DNA of 64,000 bases from Buddleja alternifolia (GCA_019426215.1 CM033396.1:34152503-34216502); one strand, 5' to 3'. Numbered from the stretch's first letter, positions 36,709 to 49,640 are shown. Notes: generated by a model not told the origin, from the sequence alone. Numbers and translations are program-made.

Positions 36709-36710
36709 GG
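36669..36710. repeat. (TA)n microsatellite
   Basis: An almost uninterrupted TA run with one TACATA interruption. Similar TA tracts lie at about 26426-26456, 49398-49420, 49587-49604 and 55646-55676. Confidence 0.85.
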
Positions 36711-36739
36711 GTTGGTGTAGCCAAATATATCATATCATT

Positions 36740-37585
36740 GGAATAATTACATCAATTACTCATCCAGTATTCATAAATTACATCTAACAACTTGTTGATT
36801 CATTGCGTCCAACAACTGTCACCTTCCATTAGGAATTAAATACAACGCCGTTAAAAAAAATATGTAATCATCCAAAAATACCCTAAGTAATATAAACTTA
36901 TTTTCCTGGACAATTATACCATTTGGGCGTATTTGTAATATTTTTCAAATCATAGATATGTAAATGAAACATTTTGAACTTATTTAAAATAATTCAATTA
37001 AAATGAATTAAAAATAAATTCTTATTTACACTAAATTAAAAGGAAATAATATATTTAATATAGATATATATATATATATCTCCAAAAGAATAAATTAGAA
37101 ATTGAAATCTAGAAGAAAAAAACCTAGTAAAAATATTTGAATTATAATTTCAATAATATCTAAAAATATTTTTATCATTTTTAAATTTGAAATATTTGAC
37201 CAAACTACCATAGTCCACCTCCCCATTGCAAATCACCATCGCCCGGCTTCCTCCAGAGCAACATCGTCTCTCCCGGTCACAGATCACCACCACTGCCCCG
37301 CTTCCCATCTTGAACCGTAGGTCGCCAAAGAATTTCTAGCCTCGTCAAAAACCCCTCCATGGTTGTTCAATTTTTTAGTTTAATTTTGGAGATGGGTATT
37401 AGGAGCAATTTTGGAGATGCAAAGGGGCAAGTTGGTCATTTAATACGCAGATTTTTTTTTAGTTTTTGTAATATTTTTTCTTCATAAGGGGCACGGTGGT
37501 CATTTTACATTTTTTGTCCACTATTAACAAGAGGGTGTTTTTTGTAAATAGGAAATATCTCAAGGGTAATAGATATAATCATTCC
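36740..37585. mobile_element. Mutator-like TIR element with GC-rich core
   Basis: Ends: GGAATAATTACATCAATTAC and, on the other strand, GGAATGATTATATCTATTAC. Both arms contain 'aaattacat/tgtaaat' phrases typical of the AATTACA-ended families in this window. The flanks (CATATCATT and TATCATATA) are only loosely similar. The core at 37205-37340 is CCACC/CATCGCC-rich, unlike the AT-rich arms. No transposase is present. Confidence 0.6.
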
Positions 37586-37597
37586 TATCATATATGA

Positions 37598-38120
37598 TGT
37601 AGGGGGAAATTGGCTATTGGATCAAACTGACAAGTCCAAGATTTAATGGGCTAAAACCCAATAAGAAGGCAGACCCGGGTCCATCCAGAAGCAAATAACC
37701 CGAATCAGCATCCCTGGAATAGCCGCTGACCTAGATTTGTAAAAGAATGCAAATCTATATAAGGAAAGACGAGAAACAAGATCTAATTAAATCAAAGATT
37801 TTTCATAGGCAGATTTGAGGAGACCAAGTCGAAGATCGTTGAATGTTTAGGCCTAATCTTGTGATTAAACTTAGCGTAATTGAGAAAATCCTAATTAGGC
37901 TTAGTTATCTTATGTGTTTTCGGATGAGTTGACTACCATAATTAGACTTAACTATCAAACTTGTATAATTGTCTATTGCAAAGACGAATAAAGGAAGATA
38001 ACTTTTACATCTGTGGACGTAGGTCTTGTTTGGATCGAACCACGTTAATTCTCATGTTCATTTACATTTTGTGCCTTATATTATCACACATATCACATTA
38101 CACTCTCAATTTTTCCTACA
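37598..38120 (+). mobile_element. Solo LTR (about 0.52 kb)
   Basis: It begins TGTAGGGGGAAATTGG and ends CAATTTTTCCTACA, so it has TG...CA borders with short inverted ends TGTAGG/CCTACA. A TATA box (TCTATATAAGG, near 37755) and a late 'gtggacgtagg...gaaccacgtt' stretch are typical of plant LTRs. No second copy or internal region adjoins it, and the 5-base flanks do not match. Confidence 0.6.
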
Positions 38121-40975
38121 TAATTACCATATAAATCTATTTGGTATGAATCGGACACACACCAATGTATATATATTTAGATAGATATATTGATGTGACA
38201 TAATTTTGACCAATGATATTTTGGATATTTCCATCTTAAATAATAATTTATTAATAGGTTTAATGAAAATGGGCTCTAGAAGACTTGATTCAGTCATCCT
38301 TTTGATTGAGGCTAAAAGTTAAAGAGAATTGAGGCCCATAAGCATCCCAATTTATAGTAAAACACACATGTTGAAAGGGATTATTGAATCATTCTTAAAA
38401 ACAAACAGAAGATGATTGTAGAGAAAAAAAGTTGGTTTGTCGTATTGTAGATCGGACCCTTTCCACGCTACCCCGTTTCCCGAAATATTCCGGTCAGGGT
38501 TGACCACCCTGACCCCGAATCACTTTTCATACCATATATATATTTCATACATATATATAGGTGTAGAAAGTCGTCTTCCTGATTTTTCTTCTTAGGTCCT
38601 TATTGATTATATATCCTGCTCAGTTTTTTCTCAAATTAAATTGCTCTACTGACGTTCAAGCCGGACCAAAACATAGAGAACATATAGAAGGCAAAATTGC
38701 AAAATTCACCTTACGGTTATATATATTAGTTGGCCAATTTAATCCTATAAATTGTGACACTAACAACTTAAGAAAAGTAAATGTCAACTTTAGCTGATTG
38801 GGTAAAGTTCATCTGAAATTGAGAAGTTTGATGGAAATTTGCATGCGCGCATGAAAATGATCATCACATGAGAACTACAATAGTATGTATACGTATCATA
38901 ACCTATACGACTAAGATTACAAGTTTGCAATATGTGAACCAGCAATTTTAATAGTGTAAATAAACAAAAAGTGACAAAGTTAATCTTACAATTTAGTGGA
39001 GTTAGCATTTTGATTCGTATGTGTCCTATTTTATCTCCAAATTATGGTTATTGTCAAGCTCGAGCTCAAATATACCATGGTCATCAAAGTGCAAAGTGTG
39101 TCTAAAGCAATTAAACAAAAACAATCCCACTACTATTTATGAAATCTAAACCAATATTTTTCGATTAATCTCATAAAGTTGTCTCACAAAGAGTGTTTAG
39201 AAAATGCAGAGAAACATTCAGAAATATCCCAGGAAAAAAGTGATCTATAACATCTTTAGTTTTATGAAAGCATTCAAAAATCTAAGTTCACTAGGCTATA
39301 AGATTATTAATTGTATTCATCTTAATTATGTTCATATAATTAGAATAGTATCTTATATATTGGGAAATGAAGAGATTTCATTTCATAACATGTAAGTATG
39401 TAATTCGTTTATATTTTTCTTTATAGATGCGTGAATATTGTACCATGGGTATAGACTTACGTAAAGTTGATTTGGATCTTATATTATATTGTGGTGTCAA
39501 AAAATTTAAAGATATATCTATATCTATATCTAAATAATGAAGGTACATAAAATATTATCATTTGAAGTGAGAAGCACTCTTATTAAAAAAGAAAAAAATT
39601 GAAGTGAGAAGCACATTTTTTTTCTCACCAAAATTCAAATATCAATTAATTGATGCATTTGGCGAGGTAATTGAAAATTAAGACGTGAACGATTATTCTA
39701 AGATAAGCATGATAATCGTATTCGTGGTAGTGTTTAACATGATTATAAGTGATCTCATTCTAATGTACATAATTGCTAATTATAAGAGACTGAACAACTT
39801 CTTTTTAAAATTAATTTTCTTGCTCGAGAATTTGATTTTTATGCTCTAATAATAGTCATGTTGAGAAAGCTTTGTAATATAAATATATAATGTAAATTTA
39901 AATTAGAGGCTGTTTGACTAAATTTTACTTGAACATGAGATGAATTTTGAATTAAAATATATTTATTCTTACTTTAAAGTTAAGCTCTTGAGTATTTGAT
40001 TATGAAAACAAAAACTCATGAAAATTTATAGTATTTTAGAACCGTAATCTATATATATACTCTAATACAATTGAGAGAGACTCAAAGAATTGCCTTTTAG
40101 TATAACGAACCATTTTGGTATGACAAAAGAAAAACTATTGTATGAATTAATCAGGTGTCGTGCATCTTGGCTGATATAGTGGCATTTTATGTGTTTTGGT
40201 GATGTGACATAATTACAACTTCATGGTTCATAAATTGTAAGGAACTGTTATCTATGGTTTCTCACTCTTTTTAATATCTAATTATCCATATTGTATATTA
40301 TTTTTATCTTTATTTTTTTAGTCAGATAAATTTTATTTCTCATCTCTTTTTCTTCTATTTTTCCTTTGTTTCTTTCACATTTTATGTTATATACAAAAAA
40401 AAACAAAAAAAAATTCATCAATTTATGTTTTTTACACATGCATCATGCATGAATCTCTATCATGAAGTATATGGTTGTCGATCCTAAAGGAGTGTTCCTT
40501 AAGAAAAGCTCGGGTGTCTTCACTTTGTTTAAGTATATATCTTATAGGTTGAAGTATTTAAAACTGAAAAGCCGCAAGCTAAGGAAGAAAGCATTAGGAA
40601 TGAGTAATTAATGTTCATGTAAACTACTAACAGAATACAAGAAAGTTTATGCTTTATTAAGCTATTAAGGAGAATATGGGGATTACATAATATATATGTA
40701 TATATATATATTAATAGGTTATCAACATTCTAAACTAGATGTAGACAAGAAGACAAGGATTCATAAAACAATAAATAAAAAGGAAAAGTAAAAACTCAAG
40801 AGGATGAAGAAATATTATTTTCTTAGAATCAGATTCAAGATCTTTTAGTTTTTTACTTGGGCTAAATCTATGATGCATTAGAATCTGTTGACCAACATGT
40901 CCACTATATCCAACTTCGATTTGTCTCTCACAATGCTCTATGTTAATAAAATCTACTTGACCATTAGTCATGAGT

Positions 40976-40978
<3 letters not shown>
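38121..40978. other. Intergenic region, nothing recognised
   Basis: AT-rich DNA without coding similarity. A short island at 38440-38520 is GC-richer (TTTCCACGCTACCCCG, GGTCAGGGTTGACCACCCTG, the latter partly palindromic), but I cannot assign it to a known element. Confidence 0.35.

Positions 40979-41056
<78 letters not shown>
40979..41056. repeat. Compound (TC)27(TA)12 microsatellite
   Basis: Uninterrupted TC repeats at 40979-41032 pass directly into TA repeats at 41033-41056. Uninterrupted repeats of this length are usually highly polymorphic. Confidence 0.95.
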
Positions 41057-41178
41057 ACTTCGTATTTAATTTCTTCTCTGTCCGTTTTCTCAAAATTCTT
41101 GAAATTCCAAGTTTCAAAACTCAAGTCTCAATATAAAAATTATCATCCGATTGTAATTATTGTTAATGTCTCAGGACA

Positions 41179-41218
41179 CACTACAAAAAAATTTAATATT
41201 GACCATTTCCTTGTAGTG
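41179..41218. mobile_element. Tiny CACTA-ended palindrome
   Basis: A 40-base unit begins CACTACAAAAAAA and ends CCTTGTAGTG. The 3-base flanks ACA and CCA match at 2 of 3. It may be a minimal internal-deletion derivative of a CACTA element, or chance. Confidence 0.4.
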
Positions 41219-41570
41219 CCATGAAGTTTCATGAGCTCCAAAGAATGACTCATATTCTCGATGAACCTATTACTTACTTGATTGTTTAAGAATAATTATA
41301 AAATAATTTATCATAATAAGATAATTAATAATAGGTTACACAAAGTTTGTATACTTGTATAGCGTACATCAAATTACTCGATTAGGTTTTCTTTGGTGTG
41401 GGCGTGGTAGGATTCTGTAATATATGTGAGATCATGATCAAGATAAATCCTGTCTCATTGGGATATAGTACTTACAATTGTTTGGTTGTTAGCGTTATTG
41501 TGTCATCAATATATGCTTGAGTATATAACCTTGTCAGGAAGCAGTGGTTCCTATAATCTAATATTATACA

Positions 41571-42129
41571 GAAATTGCCAACACAAGTTAGCTCAGTTGG
41601 TAAGGACGAGTCACTTCCCCTCAGAAGGTTGTGTGTTCGATTCCCCTTGCCAACGTGAGGGCTGTGTTGGTGGGCGATCTGTAGTTAGGGGTGAAAGACG
41701 AACCAAACTACTCGATACTCGGTTCGAGCTCGATCGTTAAAAGCTCGTTTGAGCTCGGTTCGTTAACTTATCAAATCAAGCTTGAACAATTTTTTGTGTT
41801 TGATAAGTTTTGAAGCTTGGCTCGATTAGTAAAAAATAATAAAAATATGTACAAAAAAATCAAACTACTTGAGCTCGACTCGTGTTCGGCTCGATTAAAG
41901 CTCGTTTGAACTCGGCTCGATTACTAATCAAACAAGCTCAAACACAAACTTTGAAGTTCAATTGTAATTTAGATAAGCTTGAACAACATCTCGTTCGCTT
42001 CAACTCGGCTCGTTTACACCCCTATCTGTAGTACCCCTGCAAGCGACCTATGGTCCCGGAGGCATGCTTTGGTCCTGGTAGATAACCGGAGCCGACCCTA
42101 CCTAAACTTTTTGTCTACCAAAAAAAAAT
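41571..42129 (+). mobile_element. tRNA-derived SINE split by a hAT MITE
   Basis: A Pol III A box TTAGCTCAGTTGG (about 41590) and B box GTTCGATTCCCC (about 41635) form a tRNA-related head. The body resumes at 42033 and ends TTTTGTCTACC plus an A run. The flanks ATATTATACA (41561-41570) and ATATTATACA (42130-42139) are an exact 10-base target duplication, the mark of LINE-assisted retroposition. Removing the insert at 41686-42024 leaves a SINE of about 210 bases. It is not a tRNA gene. Confidence 0.8.
41686..42024. mobile_element. hAT-type MITE nested in the SINE
   Basis: Ends: TAGGGGTGAAAGACGAACC and, on the other strand, TAGGGGTGTAAACGAGCC. A perfect 8-bp duplication TCTGTAGT flanks it (41678-41685 and 42025-42032). 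The interior is built of alternating GAGCTCG/CTCGGCTCG units. It is non-coding, and the duplication shows it arrived after the SINE. Confidence 0.85.
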
Positions 42130-42513
42130 ATATTATACAAAAAAAAGGTAATGCAAAAAGATAATGTGTGAAACATTATTATTGTTATAAAGAAGGTATT
42201 TAACGACAAAAGAGAATGAAAAAAAAAACGTTGAGGGAATAATGAGTAAAGCATATTCTTGCCCTAAAGCAAATGTTATGCACATAAATCACATATTTGT
42301 GGACCAATCTTCTTTGCATATCTCTAAATTTTATCCAATATTTTAAAGCACAAATAAGGCTCCGTTTGTATGCTAATGAAAGTAATCTAAAATGGAAATC
42401 TGCGCATGTCATCAAATTAATGTATTTGGTTAGATTTCTTTAATTATGGGAATAGGATTATATATATCAAAACATGAAATCCTGCACCCCAAAACAAAGA
42501 ATCTAAAACCTTA

Positions 42514-43003
42514 GCTTTGTTTGTTTATATTTTGAGATAAAATCTTGAAAATTTCTCGAGAAATGCGTACTACATGGATTCGTGTGAGAATTAATGTGAT
42601 GTGTGTTGGTTTGTTTATGTTTTTAAAAATGTTGAGATTTGTAAAATGTGTCAAATCAATAATAATTGGTTGATGTATGATGAGTTAAATAATTGAGTTA
42701 GTTATTTGTGTAATGATTATGTGAATAAGATAGATATATAAAGTTAATTTATTATTAATATATTTTGAAATTTGAAACTTGAAATTTATTATTAATATAT
42801 AGTAAAATGTGGAAGATTGAATAAAAAAGTAATGATTGGAGGAAATGATATTAATTGATAAATGTGTGAAATGATTGATATAGAGATTGATATGTAGTTG
42901 AAAAAAGTAGAATTTAGATGAAAATAGTTTGTGTTATGAATTTTTAAAATTTTGTGATCCAGGATATTGAAAATGGAATTTGAAAACATAAACAAACAAG
43001 GCC
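42514..43003. mobile_element. Harbinger-like MITE
   Basis: Ends: GCTTTGTTTGTTTATATTTT and, on the other strand, GGCCTTGTTTGTTTATGTTT. The TTA trinucleotide at 42511-42513 and 43004-43006 fits the 3-bp duplication of PIF/Harbinger elements. It resembles the unit at 28145-28592. Non-coding. Confidence 0.6.
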
Positions 43004-43204
43004 TTAGTTTTTTGAGGGTTTATTATTTCCTTTTTCAAGGGAATTTGGAATTAAAATTTACAAGACACTTTTAATATTCGTATTATATCAATAAAAATAT
43101 TATTTAGATATACAATTATTATATTTCATCATATAAAGAAATATATAATATAACTCAATATGTATATATTTGTATATTACCTAATTATATAAACGTGTAT
43201 GCTA

Positions 43205-45965
43205 GATGAACAATATTTTTTGGTCGTCAAAAATATTTTTATTTATTTTTATTCCAACCGCATTCAATGAATAATTTCATTTACATTCTATTTTATTTTT
43301 AATTCATTTTGTGCTTTTATTGTGCCGTGTTGACCATTTCCATTTTCCCCAAGTTGGTCATTTTCTTCCTCCAAACGACACCGTTTCTCATTTATCATTT
43401 AATGCTTTATTTGCTTTGCAACTTGCTTTAACTGCCTATAAATGCTCGTCTCTTTCATCTTCCATCTTACAATTTTAATCCTTAGTTCACCAAAGAAAAA
43501 CTCCCACTGTGCAACAGCTTTTAATTTCAAAGTAGGTTTTTGGCTTTTCATTTCTGTTTTCCATTTTTTGTCCATTTTCTTTCTTTTGATTTGGCCTTTG
43601 TACGAAAATGTGTCTGCTTTATGTTATTCTTTTGCAACTTTTAGTGCATTTTTCAGGGTTTGGCTTTTTGTCGGTTGTTTTTGTTTTAATTTTGTGTGAA
43701 AAAAAAATGACTACTTTTGTATGCATGTGTATTCAATGTGGTTTGTTATGCCATATTTAATTAACGTACTGCATTAATAAATTTTAAAAAATACTTATAA
43801 GTTCCTTGACTTGTGGATTGACCCTATCTGCATTGATATGTTGATGACTTACCTTTGCGTTCTGGATGTAGGCCTTTAAAGTTTAAACATTTGAATGTGG
43901 ACAAAGACCATTTGGGATGTGTCTTCGAAATGGACTGCAAATTAAAATATTAATTTGTGGCTTGGAAATGGATTGCAAATTAAAACATTAATTGGATTAA
44001 TGAATCATGATGGTTATTTTTCTTTGCATGAATGATTATTTATCTTTTTTTCATCTTTGTTTCATAGATTTATGGGATACATTTTTTACTGTGTTTGTTT
44101 GGTTAGGTTTTTTCATTTTTTTTAAAATTTTTAGGTCAGCTTTGTTTGTTCTTGATGGATGAAAGTGCAAAAAACAGAACTATTCATCGTAATTTATCGT
44201 GTGATGATCTTGAAAAGCAAATTGGTAATTTGTCATTTCGACGAATTGTTCATGCAAACAAATCTCCCTTGGAAAGGGAAAAATATCTAACTCGTCGTAA
44301 GTTGTCATATTTGAAAAAGAAAAAGGTCGGCCAATGAGGGTAATAGTTCTGTGTTGGTGCACGAGAGTGTTTTGTCTCTTGGTAATGGTGCTGGGGTAGT
44401 TGAGACTGGTGACTTTGCACCTGTTCACAAACAGGTTGGTGTATGTGGTAATTATGAGTCTGGGGAACCAACTCTGCAGTCATCGGTAGACTTTGATAGT
44501 ACTTCGCTTGTTTACAGCTTTACAGGTAAATTGTTCAGTTGTTAATAATATTGTATAATAAGTTTTACCTTTTTATATAAGCACCTATGCTCAATGAACA
44601 GTACTTTTGATCGTCAAATATATTTCCCTTCATTTTTATTACACCCGCATTCAATGAATATTTTTTTTAAATTGCATTTTATTTTTATTACGTTTAAAAT
44701 CACAGAAAAGGTCCAATAATAAAGTTTTTTCTTGTTGTTTGTTGCAAAGAGTGTATGTGTCTTCTTAATTTAGTAAAAAAAAAAAAAAAAAAAAGGTTGC
44801 ATTATTTAGTGTATTCATATTGAAACTAATATTTACTCTGGATTGTGACGAATGAAGTTGTGACCACATACGATAGGATCAATTAATTAATTAACAAGGT
44901 TTTTTTTTACAACTGTTTCATGGATTATGGAAAAGCAACTGGAATTGAAAAACCTCTTTCACCTAACTCTCCGTCAATGGGCTCAAAAAATGTTTATGTG
45001 TTATTATATGTATTATCTTAATATATATATGCGTATGATCCAAATTTAATCATCTTTTTTTAAAACATTTTAACTTAAATGAAGTGGTACTTAATATGTG
45101 ATCAATATTTTTTAAAATTTTTTATCAAGAAGCAATATATATGTGTCAACATTAACTATAAGAATAGGTATATAATTTTGATCCTTCTGGCTATTTTTTT
45201 TAAAATTATGTACTCAAAAATTTTGTACAATGAGAACTTAAACACTCACTCTTTGTTCTCTCTGCCTCAGTCCATAATAATAAGCCATAATAATATTTTG
45301 ACCGAGTTGGTTTTTAGTTTGGATTGGCATGTCCTTAATTCCATTAGATTAACTACAAACCACTTTTTAAGATGCACAATTAAGTTTATAAAATATAAAT
45401 TTTAAAAAAGAGTAAAACCTTTAATAGTGATTCTTAAGTCGATCAAAAGATGGGCAAAAGGGAAAAATGGAAAGTAAAAAAACAAAACGAATGTATAACA
45501 AAAGAACACAAAACCATACACTAAACACAAATTTTTTACGTCGCTTCCCTTCAATTTTTTTTTACCTGGATTTAATAGATAGTTTGAGTAGTGTTTAATG
45601 TGTTTTGCTAATATTATTAAGAATTGTTTTCCTTGATGGCAATGGTTTTATATAACTTGACCAATTGTTGAAATTCTATTTGGAACAACTTAGTAAATGG
45701 GGGCCTTTATTTTTTTATCTATTCTGATTCATTTTTTATTTTTTCTTATTGAAATATTTTTTGGATGTGGACTTTTAAAGTTTCAACATTTGGATGGTAC
45801 AAAGACCGTTTGGGGTGTTGCTGGGAATGGATTGCAAACTAAAACATTAATTGGATTAATTAATCATGATAGTTATTTTTCTTTGCCTGAATGATTTTTT
45901 TTTTTTTTTTGCAACTTTGTTTCGTTTATTTATGGGATATCTTTTTTTATTGTGTTTTTGTTTGA
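43205..45965. repeat. Duplicated non-coding blocks around the Helitron N-terminal exons
   Basis: Block A at 43205-43315 ('gatgaacaatattttttggtcg...ccgcattcaatgaat') recurs at about 44592-44700. Block B at 43870-44105 ('tttgggatgt...ggattgcaaattaaaacatta') recurs at about 45768-45965. Spacing is about 1.4 and 1.9 kb. The order A-B-A'-B' suggests duplication of a segment of about 1.4-1.9 kb that held an intron-like region, followed by divergence and indels. Confidence 0.65.
43437..43443 (+). promoter_or_regulatory. TATA box ahead of the Helitron relic
   Basis: CTATAAATG in a GC-richer context (TTAACTGCCTATAAATGC), followed by a pyrimidine-rich leader (TCGTCTCTTTCATCTTCC). It is well placed to drive transcription through the relic at 44146-47065. 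Confidence 0.4.
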
Positions 45966-47065
45966 TATTTGTAAAATTAAATGAATTACTTGGAAAATTG
46001 TATTAAAAATGATTATTTAGGCATTAGTTTGGATTATTTTTTTACGTTGATAAAATTTAAATTACTTTTAAGATTTTTTTTTTATTTTGACATATCTTTT
46101 CCAATTCATACGAATTTATGAAATTAATTTGTTTTCAATGATGAATTTTATGTCTATTATTCGTTTTGAATTTGGTATGTTTTTTTCTTAGTTTTCGTTT
46201 TTCAAAATTTCAGGCAATATAAGGTGTAAACGGAGAAGAACAAAATCTAGGAGAATAATTGATACCATGTGTGTATTGTAAAGCATTACGATTCCATTAT
46301 GAGGTTGCTGGTTTTTGTTGTGGGGAAGGTCAGATAGTTTTAACCCCTTGTGTATTGGTCCCAGAGATGGTTGATCTTGTGATTGGTGTTTCAGATTATT
46401 CAAAAGAATTCAAACAATTTATCCGGTCTTATAACAATCATCTTGCATTTATCTCGATTGGAATGAAATCAGAAAAGAATTATTGTTGGTCGAACAAGGG
46501 CATATACACTTTGATTGTTCAAGGAATGGTGTTTCATTATATGAACAACATTAAATCATATTCTAATTCTGGATCTAATTTAGATTTATATTTTCATGAA
46601 ACTACGGGTTTTGTTGGGCCTACTGCTCGTCATGGGGCTGTACTTGATCCTAATTTAGTTCTATTCTTGATCAATATTCTTAAGAAAAATTCTTATTTGC
46701 GTTTTTATAGGAGTTTACGTAGTTACGATCATTTGGCTGGATATAAAATTATTTTACGTAATACTCCTAATATTGATCAAAAAACTTTTAATTTACCAAC
46801 AGTTGCTCAAGTTGGGGTCATTTGGCGTGAGTCAGATGTTTCGGATGAAGCTATTAAGCGAGATTTACGAGTGTATGTTGATAGTGAAATGAGTCATCAG
46901 GTGCATTATTATTATGGATGCTATGATCCTTTGCAGTATCCGTTGTTATTTCCTACGGGTAAAGTTGGCTGGCATGCCGTAATTTTGAAAAATGGGAAAT
47001 TTTCAGGAGAAGTTGTTTGTTCGACTTCTTGTTTGTCGGTTGGAATGGTTGGTTTGTCCATTTGA
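44146..47065 (+). pseudogene. Truncated Helitron Rep/helicase gene (N-terminal part)
   Basis: 44146-44337 encodes a basic N-terminal block (NRTIHRNLSCDDLEKQ...YLTRRKLSYLKKKK). The frame then shifts, and an acidic, Ser/Val-rich stretch follows to about 44525. After an intron-like gap, 46259-47065 encodes about 268 aa of the domain preceding Rep in plant Helitrons: the knuckle CVYCKALRFHYE..GFCC, FIRSYNNHLAFISIGMKS, GIYTLIVQGMVFHYM, KTFNLPTVAQVGVIW and YDPLQYPLLFPTGKVGWH. The copy ends in unrelated frames soon after 47040. The Rep two-His motif, catalytic tyrosines and the SF1 helicase are absent, so it cannot mobilise itself. Helitron ends (TC...CTAG with hairpin) were not found. Family call is good; exon limits are approximate. 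Confidence 0.75.
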
Positions 47066-47205
47066 AATCTATTGAAATCTTTACCCAAAACCATATTTTG
47101 TACGTTGGCCATTATGGTTAAGAAATCGAAAAGGTTGCTGCACACTAAAAAAAAACGAAATTCAAAAAAATTTATATCTGGATTTGAAATTACTTTGAAG
47201 CACAA

Positions 47206-49640
47206 TAAATGAGGTTTGAAAAAATGGTTGGACGAAATTTTGTTGGATTTGGCAATATCCTACATAGATCTCCCTGGGAAGAGAATTTTTGACTTGCTGC
47301 AAAAAGATTTCATTCATTCCATTTATTAAATGTGATTAATTCTGTGGTTGGGCGTTGGATGGAGGCAAATAAATTCAGGCAACTCTTAAGAATGTGATAG
47401 GTTATATATGAGTAGGTTATTTTTTTATTACTTAAAAATCGCAAATACTTTTTTAAACAATTATGTTATAGAATTTGGTTTTTATTAGATCATGGATTAA
47501 ATTAATCTATTAGAAAAATGTTTAAAACTCAAATTGTAATTTTGTTCTTCTTAAATTAAGTGATATTAATCCATAATCTACAAGTTGGTAAAGGGGTTCT
47601 TAGAAATGATTATGTCATTTTTGTCATTAAAATAATTCTATTTAAATATATTAATCACCTTAGGGTTAAATTTCAAAAATTTTAACAGCATGAAAAGTAG
47701 GATAAACCAAATAATTTAATTTAATTAATAATCCCAATACAAGTACTCGCCTCTATTGAAAAAAAATACACCAAAACACAAGATAATTTTTATAAGCTGT
47801 AAACTATTTCTCCCAAACCCGATTAAGAAGCAGACACACAAGGAAGAAGATGAACCAATACAAAAAAATAAAATAAAAAGCAGCAACGAAAATAATTTGA
47901 TAGCTAAGTAAAATATTTTAGTCATTTTACTTTACAAAATTTTCTATAAATATTTTATATCATCCGAAATTTGCATCCAAATTGAAATTTAATATTTATA
48001 GTTGATATGGGTCTTGTCTTACAATTAATTCTCCTTGCATTTGATTATAAATCAAAAAACAAATTTAATATACACAATTGCTATGTAAAGTTATTGGGCC
48101 TAACTAAAATTTTCCATTTTTTAACTTGAAAAGAAATTTCAACAAAAAAAAAGTGAGTTAATTGATTTCCGCTCCACATCATAATCACCTATATTATATA
48201 TTCACTTGACACATCATAATCATCTATATATTTACTTGACACAAATTTATGCATATAATATATTCTATCATATACTTGATTCCACGTCGACCAGGTGTAT
48301 GTGGTTTGAGCTTTGTTAATCTAGCTTAATAAATCATGATTGAACATTTTTCATATTTGATGGTTTGAAGTTCGACACAAACTCGACTACCTAAAACATA
48401 AACAAATGTGCATGGAGAAATCATATCAAGCAATCAAAACTCGACTAATATTGAATTCAATTAAAGTTCAATCACCCTCACTTCGCCTAACAATAAAGCC
48501 TAACTCAAAAAAATCAAACAAAATTGTTACAATTACATTTCCTTAACATAGCTATAATAGTATAGTGATTCTAATGCGATTTTTTAATAGCAGAGTGGAA
48601 AGTTTCTGATTGAGAGTTGTCGTCTTATTGGTTTCAAATCTCTGCCAGAATGTTTCAAATGTTGGAAGCCAAGATAGAGTATAGCTTTTGGGGAGTTACG
48701 GTTCTTCTGGGGTCGATGAAAACTTAACTCACGGTCTGATATTTGTGTAGAACATGGATGAGTGTGATTTTCTTAAAAAATTTCAAATTCTAGAAGCTAC
48801 TAAATGTAGTATGAAGAAAGTCCTTATAAACTTTAAATTGTTGTTTTACTACATAATACATATTAATGATCCACTTTTTTAGAAGATTATTATAATTGTC
48901 ACATTTATATTTGAGTATGGTGTTGAGAGAGTTTCTTGACAATTTCTTAACTTAGGGTATGATTAATTGTATACGGTGAATTTCACATTAACTGTAGACA
49001 TGAATAATAAATCATATAACATGAATGATTGTGATTTTTACGAGATTTTAAGTTCCGAAAGCTACTTAAAACAAGCGGGAAATAGCTCTTGTGAACTTTT
49101 GTTGTTATGTTACTACTAATGTCCAAGTATTTAGAAAATTATTGTTGTCGCTTTTACCTTTGTGCCAAGGACATGATACAGATAATGTAGGTAGAAATAA
49201 AAAAATAAATCATATATTAATTTGGAAATTGTTTGAGATAAAAAATTATTAATTGCAAAATTTTAACCCGAGTTTGCAATTAATAAAATTTTATATGTGA
49301 ATATTTTAGATAAAGATTATTAACTAAATTTATCCATCAAATATAAGAATAAATAAATATATTCAAACATAACAGCAATTGGGTCACAATACCTTTGTAT
49401 ATATATATATATATATATACATATGTGTGTGTAATGCAGAGTATGTAAAATTCAAAACCGAAGTTGCTCAATCTCATTAATTTTCCCATTTATTAATTAT
49501 AAGTGTATATCCAACACATGAAAATTTGAAATTGGGATAATCACGTAAAAAAGAGACAGGTGTGTGAAGAATTCAAAGATAGATTTATATATATATATAT
49601 ATATAATTAAATATGCAGGGAATGTAAAATTCTAAACCGC
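47206..49640. other. Intergenic region; possible tRNA-like remnant
   Basis: AT-rich and without genes. At 48590-48650 an A-box-like TAGCAGAGTGG is followed by a B-box-like GGTTTCAAATC, perhaps an old tRNA-derived SINE, but borders and tail are not visible. Two TA microsatellites lie near 49398 and 49587. Confidence 0.35.

Noticed and set aside
41580..41655. tRNA gene on the plus strand
   Set aside because: The A and B boxes are present, but the sequence does not form a cloverleaf with paired acceptor arms, and it continues into a SINE body with an A tail and a target duplication.
46921..47205. 94-aa minus-strand frame over the Helitron relic
   Set aside because: It overlaps the conserved plus-strand YDPLQYPLLFPTG domain and has no resemblance to a known protein.
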